Shown here: positions 10,997 to 20,445 of the stretch, piece by piece | Numbering within the stretch: position 1 is the stretch's first letter | How the letters are laid out: each line of letters begins with the position of its first letter | Assembly (NCBI GenBank): GCA_033816765.1 | Contig: CM066292.1 | Span: 3,162,001 to 3,226,000 of the forward strand | Direction of reading: 5' to 3' | From: Nothopassalora personata | Lineage: Eukaryota; Ascomycota; Dothideomycetes; Mycosphaerellales; Mycosphaerellaceae | Length of the DNA: 64,000 nucleotides | Made by a program: the position numbers and the translations under genes | The notes under the pieces: model-generated | Seen by the model: only the letters and a program-made list of their open reading frames with translations | The model's database searches: none | What the model was told of the DNA's origin: nothing

Positions 10997-11522
10997 TCAA
11001 ACGAATGGGAAGTCATTGTCACCCAAACCGTTAGCATAGTCAAATCCTGCGTCTGGAGTGAACGACATGTCATTGCCGTTGCTCATGTCGCCCATGTCGA
11101 AGGGCAGATCATCTTCCACGTTCTCGAGCTTGATGCCTCCCTTCCTCAACTTTGGTGTGGACTTGGTCACTTTGCCGTTCGTCACAGTACTCAACGGGTC
11201 CTTCTTGGGTGTCTTCGGCTTCCGTGGCGTGCTAGATGCGGACTTGGTGCGTGAAGGTGTCGAAAGCTCGCTGCGCTCGCCCTTGTCAATCTCTCCTTTG
11301 AGGGTGGCCGCTTCCTTCTTGATCTTGCGGAATCGGTTCTCGAGGGTGTCGTATGTGGTACCGAAGTATGTAGCAGTCTTCTTGAGATCCACCTGAGAAA
11401 AGGTTAGTATGAGTGATGGACCAAGAATGCGCTATATCCACCTTCACGCCAGTAGCGATGATGGCTGCGACGACACGCTGCCAGGTCTCTGGGCTGTTCC
11501 AGTCGAGTGTGCCTTTGGCCAT
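10997..11522 (-). CDS. Second Myb-like DNA-binding-type protein, 158 aa
   Basis: Exons 11522-11442 and 11392-10997, with a 49-nt intron (GTGGAT..TACTAACC..TCTCAG). Spliced, the N-terminal 55 residues form a small helical domain (WNSPETWQRVVAAIIATG, then KKTATYFGTTYDTLENRF) leading into basic RKIKKEAATLKGE. The arrangement suggests a Myb/homeodomain-like DNA-binding unit. The remainder is Lys/Ser/Thr/Pro-rich (TPRKPKTPKKD) and ends with an acidic Gly/Asn/Phe tail. No catalytic motif. Tandem on the same strand with the other Myb-like gene, 522 bp apart. Function unknown. Confidence 0.75.
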
Positions 11523-12179
11523 GATGATGGTGCTGTTGGAGGCTGTGACTTGTTGTGAATGTTGTTTGATGTCGGAGGGATAGGCGCTTTTGAGAGATGC
11601 GTTCGTTGCTGTCAGATGCGCTGAACTCTGTTTGCTGTCCGGGCTCAAGTGACACAGGAAGTGATGATAATTCGACACTTAGCGCGAGCGTAGCCCGCAG
11701 CCAGAGACTGCCAACCAATCATACTCTCGCGACAATCACTAATCAAGACTCTGCTTGGCCTAGCATGTGGGAAAGGTGCAGTGGCTCGTCTTTGCACAAT
11801 TTTTGCAGTCGTTGCCACCAGATCGAGACGCAAGCACTTTACACGCTCTCTCGCGCGTCGCGACAGAACAGGAGGTGCTGAACGCGGGCAGCATTGTAGA
11901 ATCCCAGAAGCAGCCAGGTTCGTCTGCAGTCCTACAGCAGGTCGTGCTGAAAGTGATAGATTACTCGAGAGCGGCCCCCTGGCGGCACAAAGCATATCGT
12001 AGTGACAGATAGCTATACTGTGAGTTCACTGCTTCATACGCTCCCTTTGCTGAAGTTGAAAGTGGTAGTTTCGTGTCGTGATGGAACGTGAGCTGGCGTG
12101 AAAGAGGAGAGGTGAAGTCGGAGGAGCTTAAACTACGGGACAGGGATTTGCGCTTCCCACGCGAATTCTTGGACCATGT
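11523..12179. other. Intergenic, no supported gene
   Basis: Normal composition, 5' flank of the second Myb-like gene. Open frames up to about 116 codons overlap each other and show no domain. Confidence 0.45.
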
Positions 12180-12570
12180 CTAATAGGGATTATCAACAGG
12201 AGGAGAAAGATAAATAGTAATTAGTAGTTAGTCTTAGTGTAAATTGTGAGAAATCATATTAAAGATAATATTTCCCAAGGCGCTAGATTAATAGTAATTA
12301 TTATAATAGTAGAGCAAGAGTAAGAGCAATAAAATAGTAACAGTATAGTGAATAGTAATAACTATTCTTTGTACTATATTATCTAATAAATACTAGCCTA
12401 AATTAAGTAATTTTCTTTATTAAACTAAAGTTCAATATAAATGTAAAGAAGTATATTATTTTGTCTGATATTTAAGAAAACACTATTTATTATGTTATAT
12501 TCTACCTATAGATTATATATAGCTAGCTAAGCCAGTACTTTCTATTACTAGATTTGCACTACTAATGTCC
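12180..12570. repeat. AT-rich island, probable RIP-affected repeat relic
   Basis: Strongly AT-rich with many TA steps, runs of AGTAA/AGTAG and few CA/TG, with abrupt edges against normal DNA. No open frame. Composition and short AGTAAGAGTAATAGT-like motifs resemble the island at 26400-26786, so the two may be remains of one repeat family. Confidence 0.55.
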
Positions 12571-13356
12571 GTTAGTGCCGCACACCTGGCGGCATCAAGC
12601 AGCGAGGCTGAGGTACTAAGATAAGGTATAATAGTGATATCAAGTGAATTAGAGAAGAAATGTCACCCGCTGTTCACACATCTGGTCTACAACAATTTAG
12701 CCCACCATCATACGCCAGTACTCCTCTTTCTCCTCTGTCTGACTTTCATGGTCGTAAGGCGTGGTCTTGATATGGTCCTGCCAATCTTCATCGAAGTCGA
12801 TCTCATTGACTTCGTCTTCGTGTCTCTCATCAGACCAATCAGGATCCTGAGCTTTATCGACCGGATTCATGCTATTGCGGCGCATGGAGAACATGCTTCC
12901 AAGAGAAGACGAGCGATCTTGGTTGTTTTAGGTCTGGGTGCGTGTTCGAGAGGTTGACTGGCCGGACTGGAGATCCCTTGTAGAGCGGCGAAAGATATTT
13001 TGGCACTAAGTCCTGGCGTGGGAATCGAGTATCGCCATGCTATACATGTCAACGGCGTTACAAGAGCATCTTAGACTGGTCGGGACATGTCTTGCCTTCC
13101 GGAGCCAGCTGTTTGAGATGTTGGAACCGTCTCAGAGTCACGAGACTGTCGAGACATTCCTTGCTTTCGCAGACTTGTATCAGACCAAGACGCAGTCTCG
13201 CAAATCGGTCAACGAAGATCAGATAGAGGTAAGAAGCAGGGAAGAATAGCTGGTGCGTAGTTCGGTTGTGTGTGTTGCAGATACTGAGATCACCAAGCCT
13301 TGAGTCAATTGAAGCCTTCCCTTATATTCTCTCAAACACGCTCTTCCGGAAGCCAA
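12571..13356 (-). pseudogene. Gene-poor stretch with possible third kinase relic
   Basis: On the minus strand near 13070-12960 a frame reads AVDMYSM and, one frame over, WRYSIPTPGLSAKISFA. These resemble the VDMYSLG and ISREYGTPGLRALAQ blocks of the two kinase copies at the left end, with the interval between them deleted. Further down (about 12894-12700) an acidic frame ends in EEKEEYWRMMVG. No intact gene can be built. Similarity is short, so this is tentative. Confidence 0.35.
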
Positions 13357-14101
13357 TCAAAGGCACCACACCATGCCACCAATGACCGCCAAGCTCAACG
13401 CTGCAAGCCTGCCAGTTACCGCGAGCTTGTCTCCAGCATTCTTTTTGCTGGAGTGTGCAATGTGGCAGTGTTCTTTCTTCTCCCTCCACACGTCGACACG
13501 CTTGATGGCGAAACTGCGGATCTGGTTCGATATCAGAACCAGTGCACAGCCTAAAGAACATTTTCAAACATACCCGGTATGGCACCGTGTCGCAATGACC
13601 ATCAGCTTGGTAGCAGCTCCAACTGTAGATAGGGTTCACTGCTGTAGCATCAGGACTACCGCCCGGCAGGCAGTTCTCCCCGCCATAGGTTTCGAATGCG
13701 ATCTTGCCAAGTTTATCGTCGTCTCCTTTCTTGGTGTCGCTTTCTCGTTGCGTGTACCAGATTTGAGAGTAGTTGCTTGATGGGTCGAAATGCAGTGCAT
13801 CGATGACTTTGTAGTGGACACCACATTCCGTATAGTTAGCTCCGGTGCAACCGCGGACGTTCAATGTGGCATTAGGGTTCGAGAAGGTGTCCGCAAGGTT
13901 GAAGCATGTGTTCTTGGCTGTCGGGACATTGGTGATATTCAGCGTAACAGGATTGCCCACGCCCCAAGGGTTGCAGTAGCGTCCGTCGGCTCGAGAGAAC
14001 GTGATGCTCAAGTTGGCCTTGCTCGGATCGGAGGGCTGTTTCGCAGCGGCTGAGGCTGAGACAAGTAGCAGGAAAGTAGGTGCAAGCTTGGAGATACCCA
14101 T
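13357..14101 (-). CDS. Secreted, probably GPI-anchored cysteine-containing protein, 230 aa
   Basis: Exons 14101-13574 and 13521-13357. The 52-nt intron (GTATGT..ACCAG) is needed, because unspliced reading gives an unrelated tail. A clear signal peptide lies at residues 1-20 (LAPTFLLLVSASAAA). The ectodomain has several N-glycosylation sites (NLS, NIT, NAT, NYT, NYS) and eight or so Cys in pairs, including NVRGCTGANYTECG and SWSCYQADGHCDTV. After a basic stretch the C-terminus is NAGDK followed by a 20-residue hydrophobic end (AALSLAVIGGMVWCL). This is the layout of a GPI signal, or else a single membrane anchor. No enzyme motif is recognised. Likely cell surface; a role in the wall or in host contact is only a guess. 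Confidence 0.8.
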
Positions 14102-14739
14102 GATGATGTAGGTTGTCGTGAATGAATCGTTGTATAAGTAGTATCTGTAGGAAGAGGCTGGATGTGGTGGTGATGCTCAGATGTGATAGCAAGATCTGTG
14201 CGAGTGTGGTGCTGTTTTGCAGAGGCCTACAGAGGAGAAGTAATGTCTGTCCACCTGGTCTTGAGGCTGTATGTGCCTGCCATCGTCGAGACTACTTTGA
14301 AGATAGGATGAGCAGGACCCGTGGGCTCCACCAGAAGGGGCCAGAGGAAGGCAGAGGTAAGAAGTGTCAAGCACTGGCAGATACGGTCCGGGACGGGCAG
14401 GAGCCATAGAGGAAGATTTCCTATCCTGTGTCGATACTGTTTGATCGGATGTTCGAGCCATTCCAGATTCCCCTTCTGCACAATGCTGCGGCAATGTGAG
14501 ATTTAAAGTGTTTATTGCTCGGATCACATTTTGCTGCCCTTACTGAGCGTCGCGTCGTACTAGATAAGATTGTCGCCATATAGAAAAAGACAGCATAAGA
14601 CGAAGTCGCGTCGCGTGAGATGTAGGCATGGATAAATGCTGCCACAAAAGATTCTTTTCAGTCATAAATTCGTTACGCGATAGCATAAATGCAGCATAAA
14701 ATAATATCGCATGACCAGGGAGCCGCTCGATCGGACCCT
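14102..14739. other. Intergenic, no supported gene
   Basis: 5' flank of the secreted protein gene; normal composition turning AT-rich toward 14700. Overlapping short frames only. Confidence 0.45.
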
Positions 14740-15110
14740 AACAAATTATGTAAAGAATTTCCCCTTATCTACTTTATTCTTTCTGGGTTTATTTAATAGA
14801 CCTTATAAGCCTTACATATAACCACTCATAAGTATCAAGTAGTTTAAAATCCTAGAAACAGATCTAAAACTTTCTATTGTTTTAAAACCTTAATTTTACT
14901 TTCTAAGAGATAAAAGAAGGTAGACAGTAGGGCTTAATATAGATATTACTATTTTATATTACTAGAACATTACATAAGAAACTAAAATTTTGTATTCTTT
15001 TATATGTAGATAAGTTATATTTTAGGTACTAGCTATACAAATATGTAGAAATTGTTCATAGCATTGTATAACTGTATAGTATGTTTCTACTAGCAAGAAG
15101 TAAGTCTTTC
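14740..15110. repeat. AT-rich island, probable decayed repeat
   Basis: About 370 bp of AT-rich, TA-rich, CA-poor DNA with no open frame, bounded by normal DNA. Fits a RIP-mutated fragment; the original element cannot be named. Confidence 0.5.
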
Positions 15111-15225
15111 AAGCAGCGCTATAGCCTGGCCTTTCGGGATAGTTATTTATGCTGTCATAAAAGAATCCGAACCCTAGTGAGATGGACCCGACAATGCTTG
15201 GGCTACCAATCGGCACCTTCAGAAT

Positions 15226-16290
15226 ATGCTCGATGTGAAAGCCGTCCCTAAGCGAAGATCCATGTCTCCACGACATGAACTTTTCCGTGCGGCCATACGA
15301 TATTTCTCGTCCAGCCACCATCTCTTGTTTGCAGTCAAAGCCATGTCGTGGCCAAAATTACCAGCGAAAGCCGCTTATCTATCGTTGAAGAACCCGCAAC
15401 GCCGCAATGCCTTGTCCTTGGCCGCACTAAGAGATCTCAAAGAACAGCTCATCCGATACAATACCTCCTCTTACGATGGAAAGCTTCGACTACTGCCGCC
15501 GTTCAAACCTGAAGTCCTCAACGAATTGGAGGTGGCGACTTGTAACGACTCACGAGCCAGCCTCAGCACCAGCCTGTGCTGGCTGACAGAGGCGAAGAAA
15601 TGGCGCGAGCAACGCGAGGGACTTCCAAACGTCCTTGTATTAAGAAGTGAAGGACCAGTATTTTCATCCGGTCATGATCTAGCAGAGATTCGACAGCTGT
15701 CGCCTGCCCAAGTCAAGGAGGTTTTTACTCTTTGCGCCGAGGTAATGCAGTTGATTCGAAGATCGCCAACGCCAGTAGTTGGTGTCATTCAAGGTCTAGC
15801 AACAGCTGCTGGAGCACAACTCGCATTATCGACAGACTTGCCGATTGCAGCAGCAGACACCCAGTTCCAACTACCTGGCGCTTCGATCGGCCTTCCTTGT
15901 ACTTCGCCTGCGACGGCTGTGTCTCGTCGAGTTGCTGCACCGTTCACTTACAGAATGATGGCATTGGCTGAGCCTGTTCGTGCAGATCAACTCCCTGGCG
16001 GCGCTGTGGAAGTTGTGCCTGATCACTCCGCATTGGAGGCAAGGACCATGCAAGTTGTGACGAAACTTGCTGAGCAGAGCGCAGCACAGCCCCAAGCCTT
16101 CGGCAAATGGGCGTTCTGGACTCAATTTGGTATCAGTGGCTCTACATCTGCTGGTGGAGGTGGTGGAGATGGCTACGAAGATGCCGTTGAGTGGACCGGG
16201 CGAGTGATGGCCCTTCACGCGAAGTCCGACGATGCTCAGGAAGGAATCGCATCGTTTTTTGAAAAGAGAAAACCACAGTGGAAGACATGA
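15226..16290 (+). CDS. Enoyl-CoA hydratase/isomerase family protein, probably mitochondrial (ECHDC3-like), 354 aa
   Basis: Intronless. Starts at the ATG at 15226; an in-frame ATG at 15262 would remove 12 residues. The N-terminal 40 residues are Arg/Ser/His-rich without acids after the start (FRAAIRYFSSSHH), as in a mitochondrial presequence. The crotonase fold follows: AYLSLKNPQRRNALSLAAL, then VLRSEGPVFSSGHDLAEI and VGVIQGLATAAGAQLALSTD give the two oxyanion-hole regions. The catalytic Glu pair of true hydratases is not obvious in the LPGASIGLPCTS segment, as in ECHDC3-type proteins, so hydratase activity is uncertain. A linker of 40 residues between the first two blocks is low in conservation, and a Gly-rich loop lies near residue 305. 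Confidence 0.85.
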   Translation: MLDVKAVPKRRSMSPRHELFRAAIRYFSSSHHLLFAVKAMSWPKLPAKAAYLSLKNPQRRNALSLAALRDLKEQLIRYNTSSYDGKLRLLPPFKPEVLNELEVATCNDSRASLSTSLCWLTEAKKWREQREGLPNVLVLRSEGPVFSSGHDLAEIRQLSPAQVKEVFTLCAEVMQLIRRSPTPVVGVIQGLATAAGAQLALSTDLPIAAADTQFQLPGASIGLPCTSPATAVSRRVAAPFTYRMMALAEPVRADQLPGGAVEVVPDHSALEARTMQVVTKLAEQSAAQPQAFGKWAFWTQFGISGSTSAGGGGGDGYEDAVEWTGRVMALHAKSDDAQEGIASFFEKRKPQWKT

Positions 16291-16341
16291 TTGGCATCCT
16301 CGACATCGAGCTACAATCTCAGCGCCAGTCCGAAGACCACT

Positions 16342-17126
16342 CTAGCCGTCGAAGCTTCCTTGATATGAGTCTGACAAGGTCATGTCCGCAAGCTTCTCTG
16401 CTATGGCGTACACTCTTGCTTGTATGGTCGCTACCACAGGGACGGGCAACACGCTCGCACCGCCCACTCGCAGGCCTTCGAGTCCCTTCACGCGCAGATC
16501 GCAGTCAACTACTCTTCCGGTTGCGGCTGTCCCCGCACCATGGTTGATGGTCGTCGAACATGCCCTGATACGTGCATCCATCACTTCATCGCTCGATTTC
16601 GTGCTAATCGGACTGCCTCCTTCCGACGGTCTCTCGCCGGTAATGATAGATTACAGACTCAGCAATTCGACCAGCTGGAGAACCTTTCGTGCAGCTGCTC
16701 TCATTACGCATCGATCATGATGTGTCGAAGCATAGCGTCGGTTGAAGTACGGCAGCAGCCCGTCATAGTGCCATTGTCGGTCGCCCATCAGATCTGCCCA
16801 GTGGCCGTAATCTTTCCGGTCGCCACGCATCAACACTGCGTAATGAAGCGCGCTGGACCCGGAAAGGATACTACCACCATGGAGCTCGATGCGACGATCG
16901 TTCATATGTACTTGAGGCTCTGCCGGGTATATGGAATCGAGACAAACATCTTTAAGTTGCGACACTCCAAGTGAATTCAATACCAATGAATGATTGCGTT
17001 CATTTGCCCTCGCTCGGTGATTGCTATCGACCTGTCTGGCCGTGCTTGTTTGAGTCGAGAGTCAATGGAACATCCTGCGGTCCCCCCACCTGCGATAATT
17101 CAGCCATAGGCTTGTGTCGTGGACAT
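16342..17126 (-). pseudogene. Decayed GMC oxidoreductase gene
   Basis: Read on the minus strand, fragments of one GMC flavoenzyme lie in order but in broken frames. Near 17100 an FAD-binding start IIAGGGTAGC is preceded by an in-frame TGA (17102-17100). After about 40 codons the frame closes at 16979-16977. From about 16945 to 16750 a second fragment has HGGSILSGSSALHY and MRGDRKDYGHWADL. Then some 300-350 residues are missing, and the last part (16584-16342) has HGAGTAATGRVVDCDLRV, GLRVGGASVLPVP and YAIAEKLAD, the normal C-terminus. At least two stops and a large deletion make it non-functional. An intact GMC gene lies at 41236-43305. Confidence 0.85.
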
Positions 17127-17680
17127 TGCGCTTTCGGTAATTACCATGCGCGTTTCTGGGACAGAGCCTTTGTACACACGCTTTCCAAGTTGGCGCTGAT
17201 CGTCGCTCGTCGCTCGAAACCTTCAGTCAGCTACAGGAAGGAACAATGCCGAGCTTCTTATTCACCATATCAACTTGTCGATCGCGAGCAGGATCGAAGC
17301 ACTGTGGAGAGCGTTCCGTGCAATGGGCGGTAATGAGTTGGCCGTGGAGTCCTTGACGCGACGGCGTTACGTTTGCTGCTCAAAGCGTACCAAATGCCAC
17401 TGCACGATTGTTCTTTGGCAATGGGTTACTTAGTGCCGTTGGATCATATCGGAGTCGATGCAGCGATGTAAACTCGCCATGATGTGATCATCTCCGCGTC
17501 GCCTTGGAGCATCCCGTGGTTTGAAAGTGGGTCGATGAAGACTTTTGCCGCTTGCGAACAACAGAACTTGCTCATCCTCCGCGACAACAATCTCCAATCC
17601 AGGCCGACGAACATCGGACCATTTCTTCAACGTCAGCCGCCATCGCTCGAGTGATTCCTGTTTGACCGGCGTGGCCTCTA
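17127..17680. other. Intergenic, no supported gene
   Basis: Normal composition; 5' flank of the F-box-like gene. Nothing further of the GMC relic was recognised upstream of its FAD motif. Confidence 0.45.
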
Positions 17681-18484
17681 ATGTCATATAGCTCGACGGC
17701 GCAGATATCACAGACGATGTCGACCCCGACCCCAGCATCAGCTGTCGTAGCTGCCAGGGTCTTCGCCGTACCAGAACTCCTCGAGCACATCCTACTGGCA
17801 TCTACTATCGAACACGAAGACGATGAGGGCATCAGAAAGCCTGCCCGCTCGCTCTTTCGCGCTCTTCGCATCCATCGCACCTTCAAGGACACCATCGATG
17901 GGTCCGCCAAGCTACGGAGACTCATGTTCCTCCAGACGTGCAGGTCCTCCGAGGACACCTTCGAGCGCCGCTACTCTCCTGTTCTGTGGTTACTTGGGCG
18001 ACTGGGGATGGAGTTGGACGTGAGCGATGACATATCAGAAGGTAGCATCCAGCGCCTCGCCTTGTTCCCCGACATCAACTTCTTCGACCAGGACGTTGAG
18101 TACGAAGAGATGCAGTACAACGGTCTAAAGAACGAGTGCAACGCTTTCAAGAGACGTTACGGCGCACCCGAAGCGTCTTGGCGCAACATGCTCGTCGCTT
18201 CTAGAGCGAACGCTGACTCGTTCGACATCCAATTTTCTATCAATATGGGATACTACGATGATCAAGAGGACCCCGTCTTCTCCGAATCAGCGGTCGTTGC
18301 GTGGGAGTTCGAGGCAGGCCAGACGATTAGGGAAGTGTGGCAGAAGTACGAAAAGTTGATGGAAATACTGAAGGCCAAGGAACATGGCATCGCGACCACG
18401 GCTGCGAGACGCCGCAAAGACCGCTGGCGGGACAAGGATCTGATCGACGACTGTCGTTTAGATCTTGAGCAGTTGGGAGATTAG
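17681..18484 (+). CDS. F-box-like protein, 267 aa, possibly C-terminally truncated
   Basis: Intronless; ATG at 17681, with a likely alternative at 17717 (MSTPTPASAV). The F-box-like part covers about residues 25-85: ARVFAVPELLEHILLAS, then ARSLFRALRIHRTFKDTI and KLRRLMFL. This resembles the fungal F-box group in which a short helical core is followed by family-specific sequence. Such proteins link substrates to an SCF ubiquitin ligase. The remainder is helical and acidic and ends in a basic stretch (ARRRKDRWRDKDLIDD). Immediately after the TAG the coding similarity seems to go on in another frame, so the gene may have lost its tail by a frameshift. Confidence 0.65.
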   Translation: MSYSSTAQISQTMSTPTPASAVVAARVFAVPELLEHILLASTIEHEDDEGIRKPARSLFRALRIHRTFKDTIDGSAKLRRLMFLQTCRSSEDTFERRYSPVLWLLGRLGMELDVSDDISEGSIQRLALFPDINFFDQDVEYEEMQYNGLKNECNAFKRRYGAPEASWRNMLVASRANADSFDIQFSINMGYYDDQEDPVFSESAVVAWEFEAGQTIREVWQKYEKLMEILKAKEHGIATTAARRRKDRWRDKDLIDDCRLDLEQLGD

Positions 18485-19100
18485 GAGCGAGGCATGGCGT
18501 TACAAGGAGGACTAAGCGTTGTCGGACGAGTATCGCAGGGCAGGTGACATTGAAGCCCACGTGTTCGGCAAGTGGACCGACCTCGTCGGTAGGCTCTGGA
18601 AGACCATCGTCTACTTCAGGAAGTGGAACGAAGCGCGGGACCAAGAAGACCTGAAGTTTGTCCGTGAGAAGGTGCGCGAGGTGAAGAGTCTGATTGAATA
18701 GATTCCCTCAGTCAAGCGACGTGCGTTGCGGCGAGGCCAAAACTATCACGAAAGCAGTTGCCTATTGCTTGCGATCGTGCCAGAGTTGCATCGTCTAGCG
18801 AAGTGGTGGAGATGGTCGAGCATGCGCAGAGATGCGCGGTGACACAGGAATCCGCGGCTTTTCGTAAGTGCCGCTGTGTAATCCAGCGCCACTGGAAGTT
18901 ACTTCCTGGATCCGAACCTGGTGGAGTTGGAGTTCAAGTCGATGACGAAAGTCGGAGCCCTTCACGGCAAGTGGGTTGACCTGCTGCAGGCGATGGCCCA
19001 GTTGAGGTCAAAGCAGATTGAGCTGCGGCAGAAGCATCGGCAAGAGGAGCGAAAGCTGGATGAGGAGGGACCTGGAGAGCTGCGTACCCATTGTTCTTGA
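18470..19100 (+). pseudogene. Frameshifted tail and duplicate tail of the F-box-like gene
   Basis: Just past the F-box gene stop, a different plus frame reads EIRSEAWRYKED, a TAA, then DEYRRAGDIEAHVFGKW and LWKTIVYFRKWNEARD, ending at 18701. About 180 bp further, a second frame (about 18885-19100) has FKSMTKVGALHGKWVDLLQ followed by a helical QRKH-rich end. Both share the HxFGKW/HGKW-VDL pattern, so they look like two copies of one C-terminal helical module. Neither has its own start codon. Most simply these are decayed remains of the F-box gene tail and of a tandem copy. Confidence 0.5.
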
Positions 19101-19280
19101 CGACGTCTTCTGTCACGGGCCGTTGACGAAAGACGGCAATTGTCCGGCAGAGAATACGCAAGCTGCCAACAGACATGAAATGCCAAGGAAGCATCGCCAA
19201 GAAAGGCGACTCAAGAAGCAGCAGATACTGCGCAAGTATTGTATGACTGTACCGTATCTTTTGGTCATCTCTTTCCTCCC

Positions 19281-20120
19281 TCATTTCTTCGCCTTCTTCC
19301 CGCCTCTCCCCATCGCCCTCCTCTCCACATTCCTCGCCTTCCTCAATGCACTCTTCCTCCACGCCGCAAACCGATCATTTGGCTTGAAAGGTTTCACTGC
19401 CATCGCCGCCTTACTCCTCTCCGCCGCCCGTCCAATCTCCCAGTTAGCCTGTCTGTAGAAGCCGCCAGGTCTCAAATGCAATGTGACCTCTTGCTGGTCC
19501 CCCTTCTTCCCCTTCATCATTGTCACGCTCCTCGCCTCGTTTGACCGTTGTCGAGGCTGCGTTGCAGGGATAGCTGCGTCGTTCTCTGAAGACTCGGGAT
19601 GTGTGAGATCTGATAAGGCGTCCGTGACGGGTTGTGGCATCTGGTAGGCGAGCATTCCTAGCTTGCGCCGGCGAACCGCGTTGGGGGGTTGTGGGAGGGT
19701 TTGGTTGCGTTCGAAGACGATGCCAATGAATTTTCGCGTTGGGTGGCGGGCTGGGTCTTGGTAGTACTTGACATATCCTGGGGCGCCGGCGTGGACTGTG
19801 TGATCGCGGCCCTATGTTGAATCAGAATGACCACATGGTGTAAGTGTTTACTTCCTTACCATGAAGCAATTATCGCCTGGATACCATGACGTTCCCCTTT
19901 GCTTGAATATGATGTTTCCAGGTACGACATATTCTCCTGCCGCCTTCTTCGCTCCTAACCGCTTTCCTGGTCCGTCTTTTGCGCCATTGGCTCGTCCTTG
20001 TGCTTGATGGGATGCGTATCGCTTGCCGATCGCAGGTGTTGATATCCTGAACAAGGCAAGGGCGGACTCAAGTGTTGATAACGCTGCCATTGAAGGCGCG
20101 GGTCGTGTGAGTGAAGGCAT
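19281..20120 (-). CDS. MRP7: Mitochondrial large-subunit ribosomal protein bL27m, 263 aa
   Basis: Exons 20120-19860 and 19811-19281, with a 48-nt intron (GTAAGG..ACATAG) splitting the core between CFM and GRDHTVHAG. The bL27 core follows a mitochondrial presequence (residues 1-35, Ala/Ser/Arg-rich): RYASHQAQGRANGAKDG, GEYVVPGNIIFKQRGT, WYPGDNCFMGRDHTVHAG, GYVKYY. bL27 sits beside the peptidyl-transferase centre. The fungal form has a long basic extension (here about 150 residues) rich in Lys/Arg, ending GRGGKKAKK. Divergent from the AP-1 mu gene. Confidence 0.93.
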
Positions 20121-20445
20121 GATGGGAGAGAAGCTGACATGTGAAAGTGTTGGAGCAGGAGCGAGTACTCGTCGTGGTCGGAGTTGCGAGGCCCGTGCTC
20201 ATCTCCGATCTTGCTCCGCTGGGACAATGGATCTCATGCACCAGGCAGAACATTAACCCCCAATTGACACGATTGCAGTAGGGATCAGACACGACATTAC
20301 GATACGACACGATATCAAGCGACGACCGCTTGACGTACACTGCCACTGGAACACAGCATACGCATAATCACTTCCTCACCGACACGACACCACGACAATA
20401 ACGAAACACATCTGATCCGGGCCTTGCGCCCACCAACTCCCCGCC
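20121..20445. promoter_or_regulatory. Shared divergent promoter, bL27m / AP-1 mu
   Basis: 325 bp between two divergent start codons must hold both 5' regions. CACGAC/ACACGACA repeats occur near 20285-20400; no TATA box is obvious. Confidence 0.55.
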
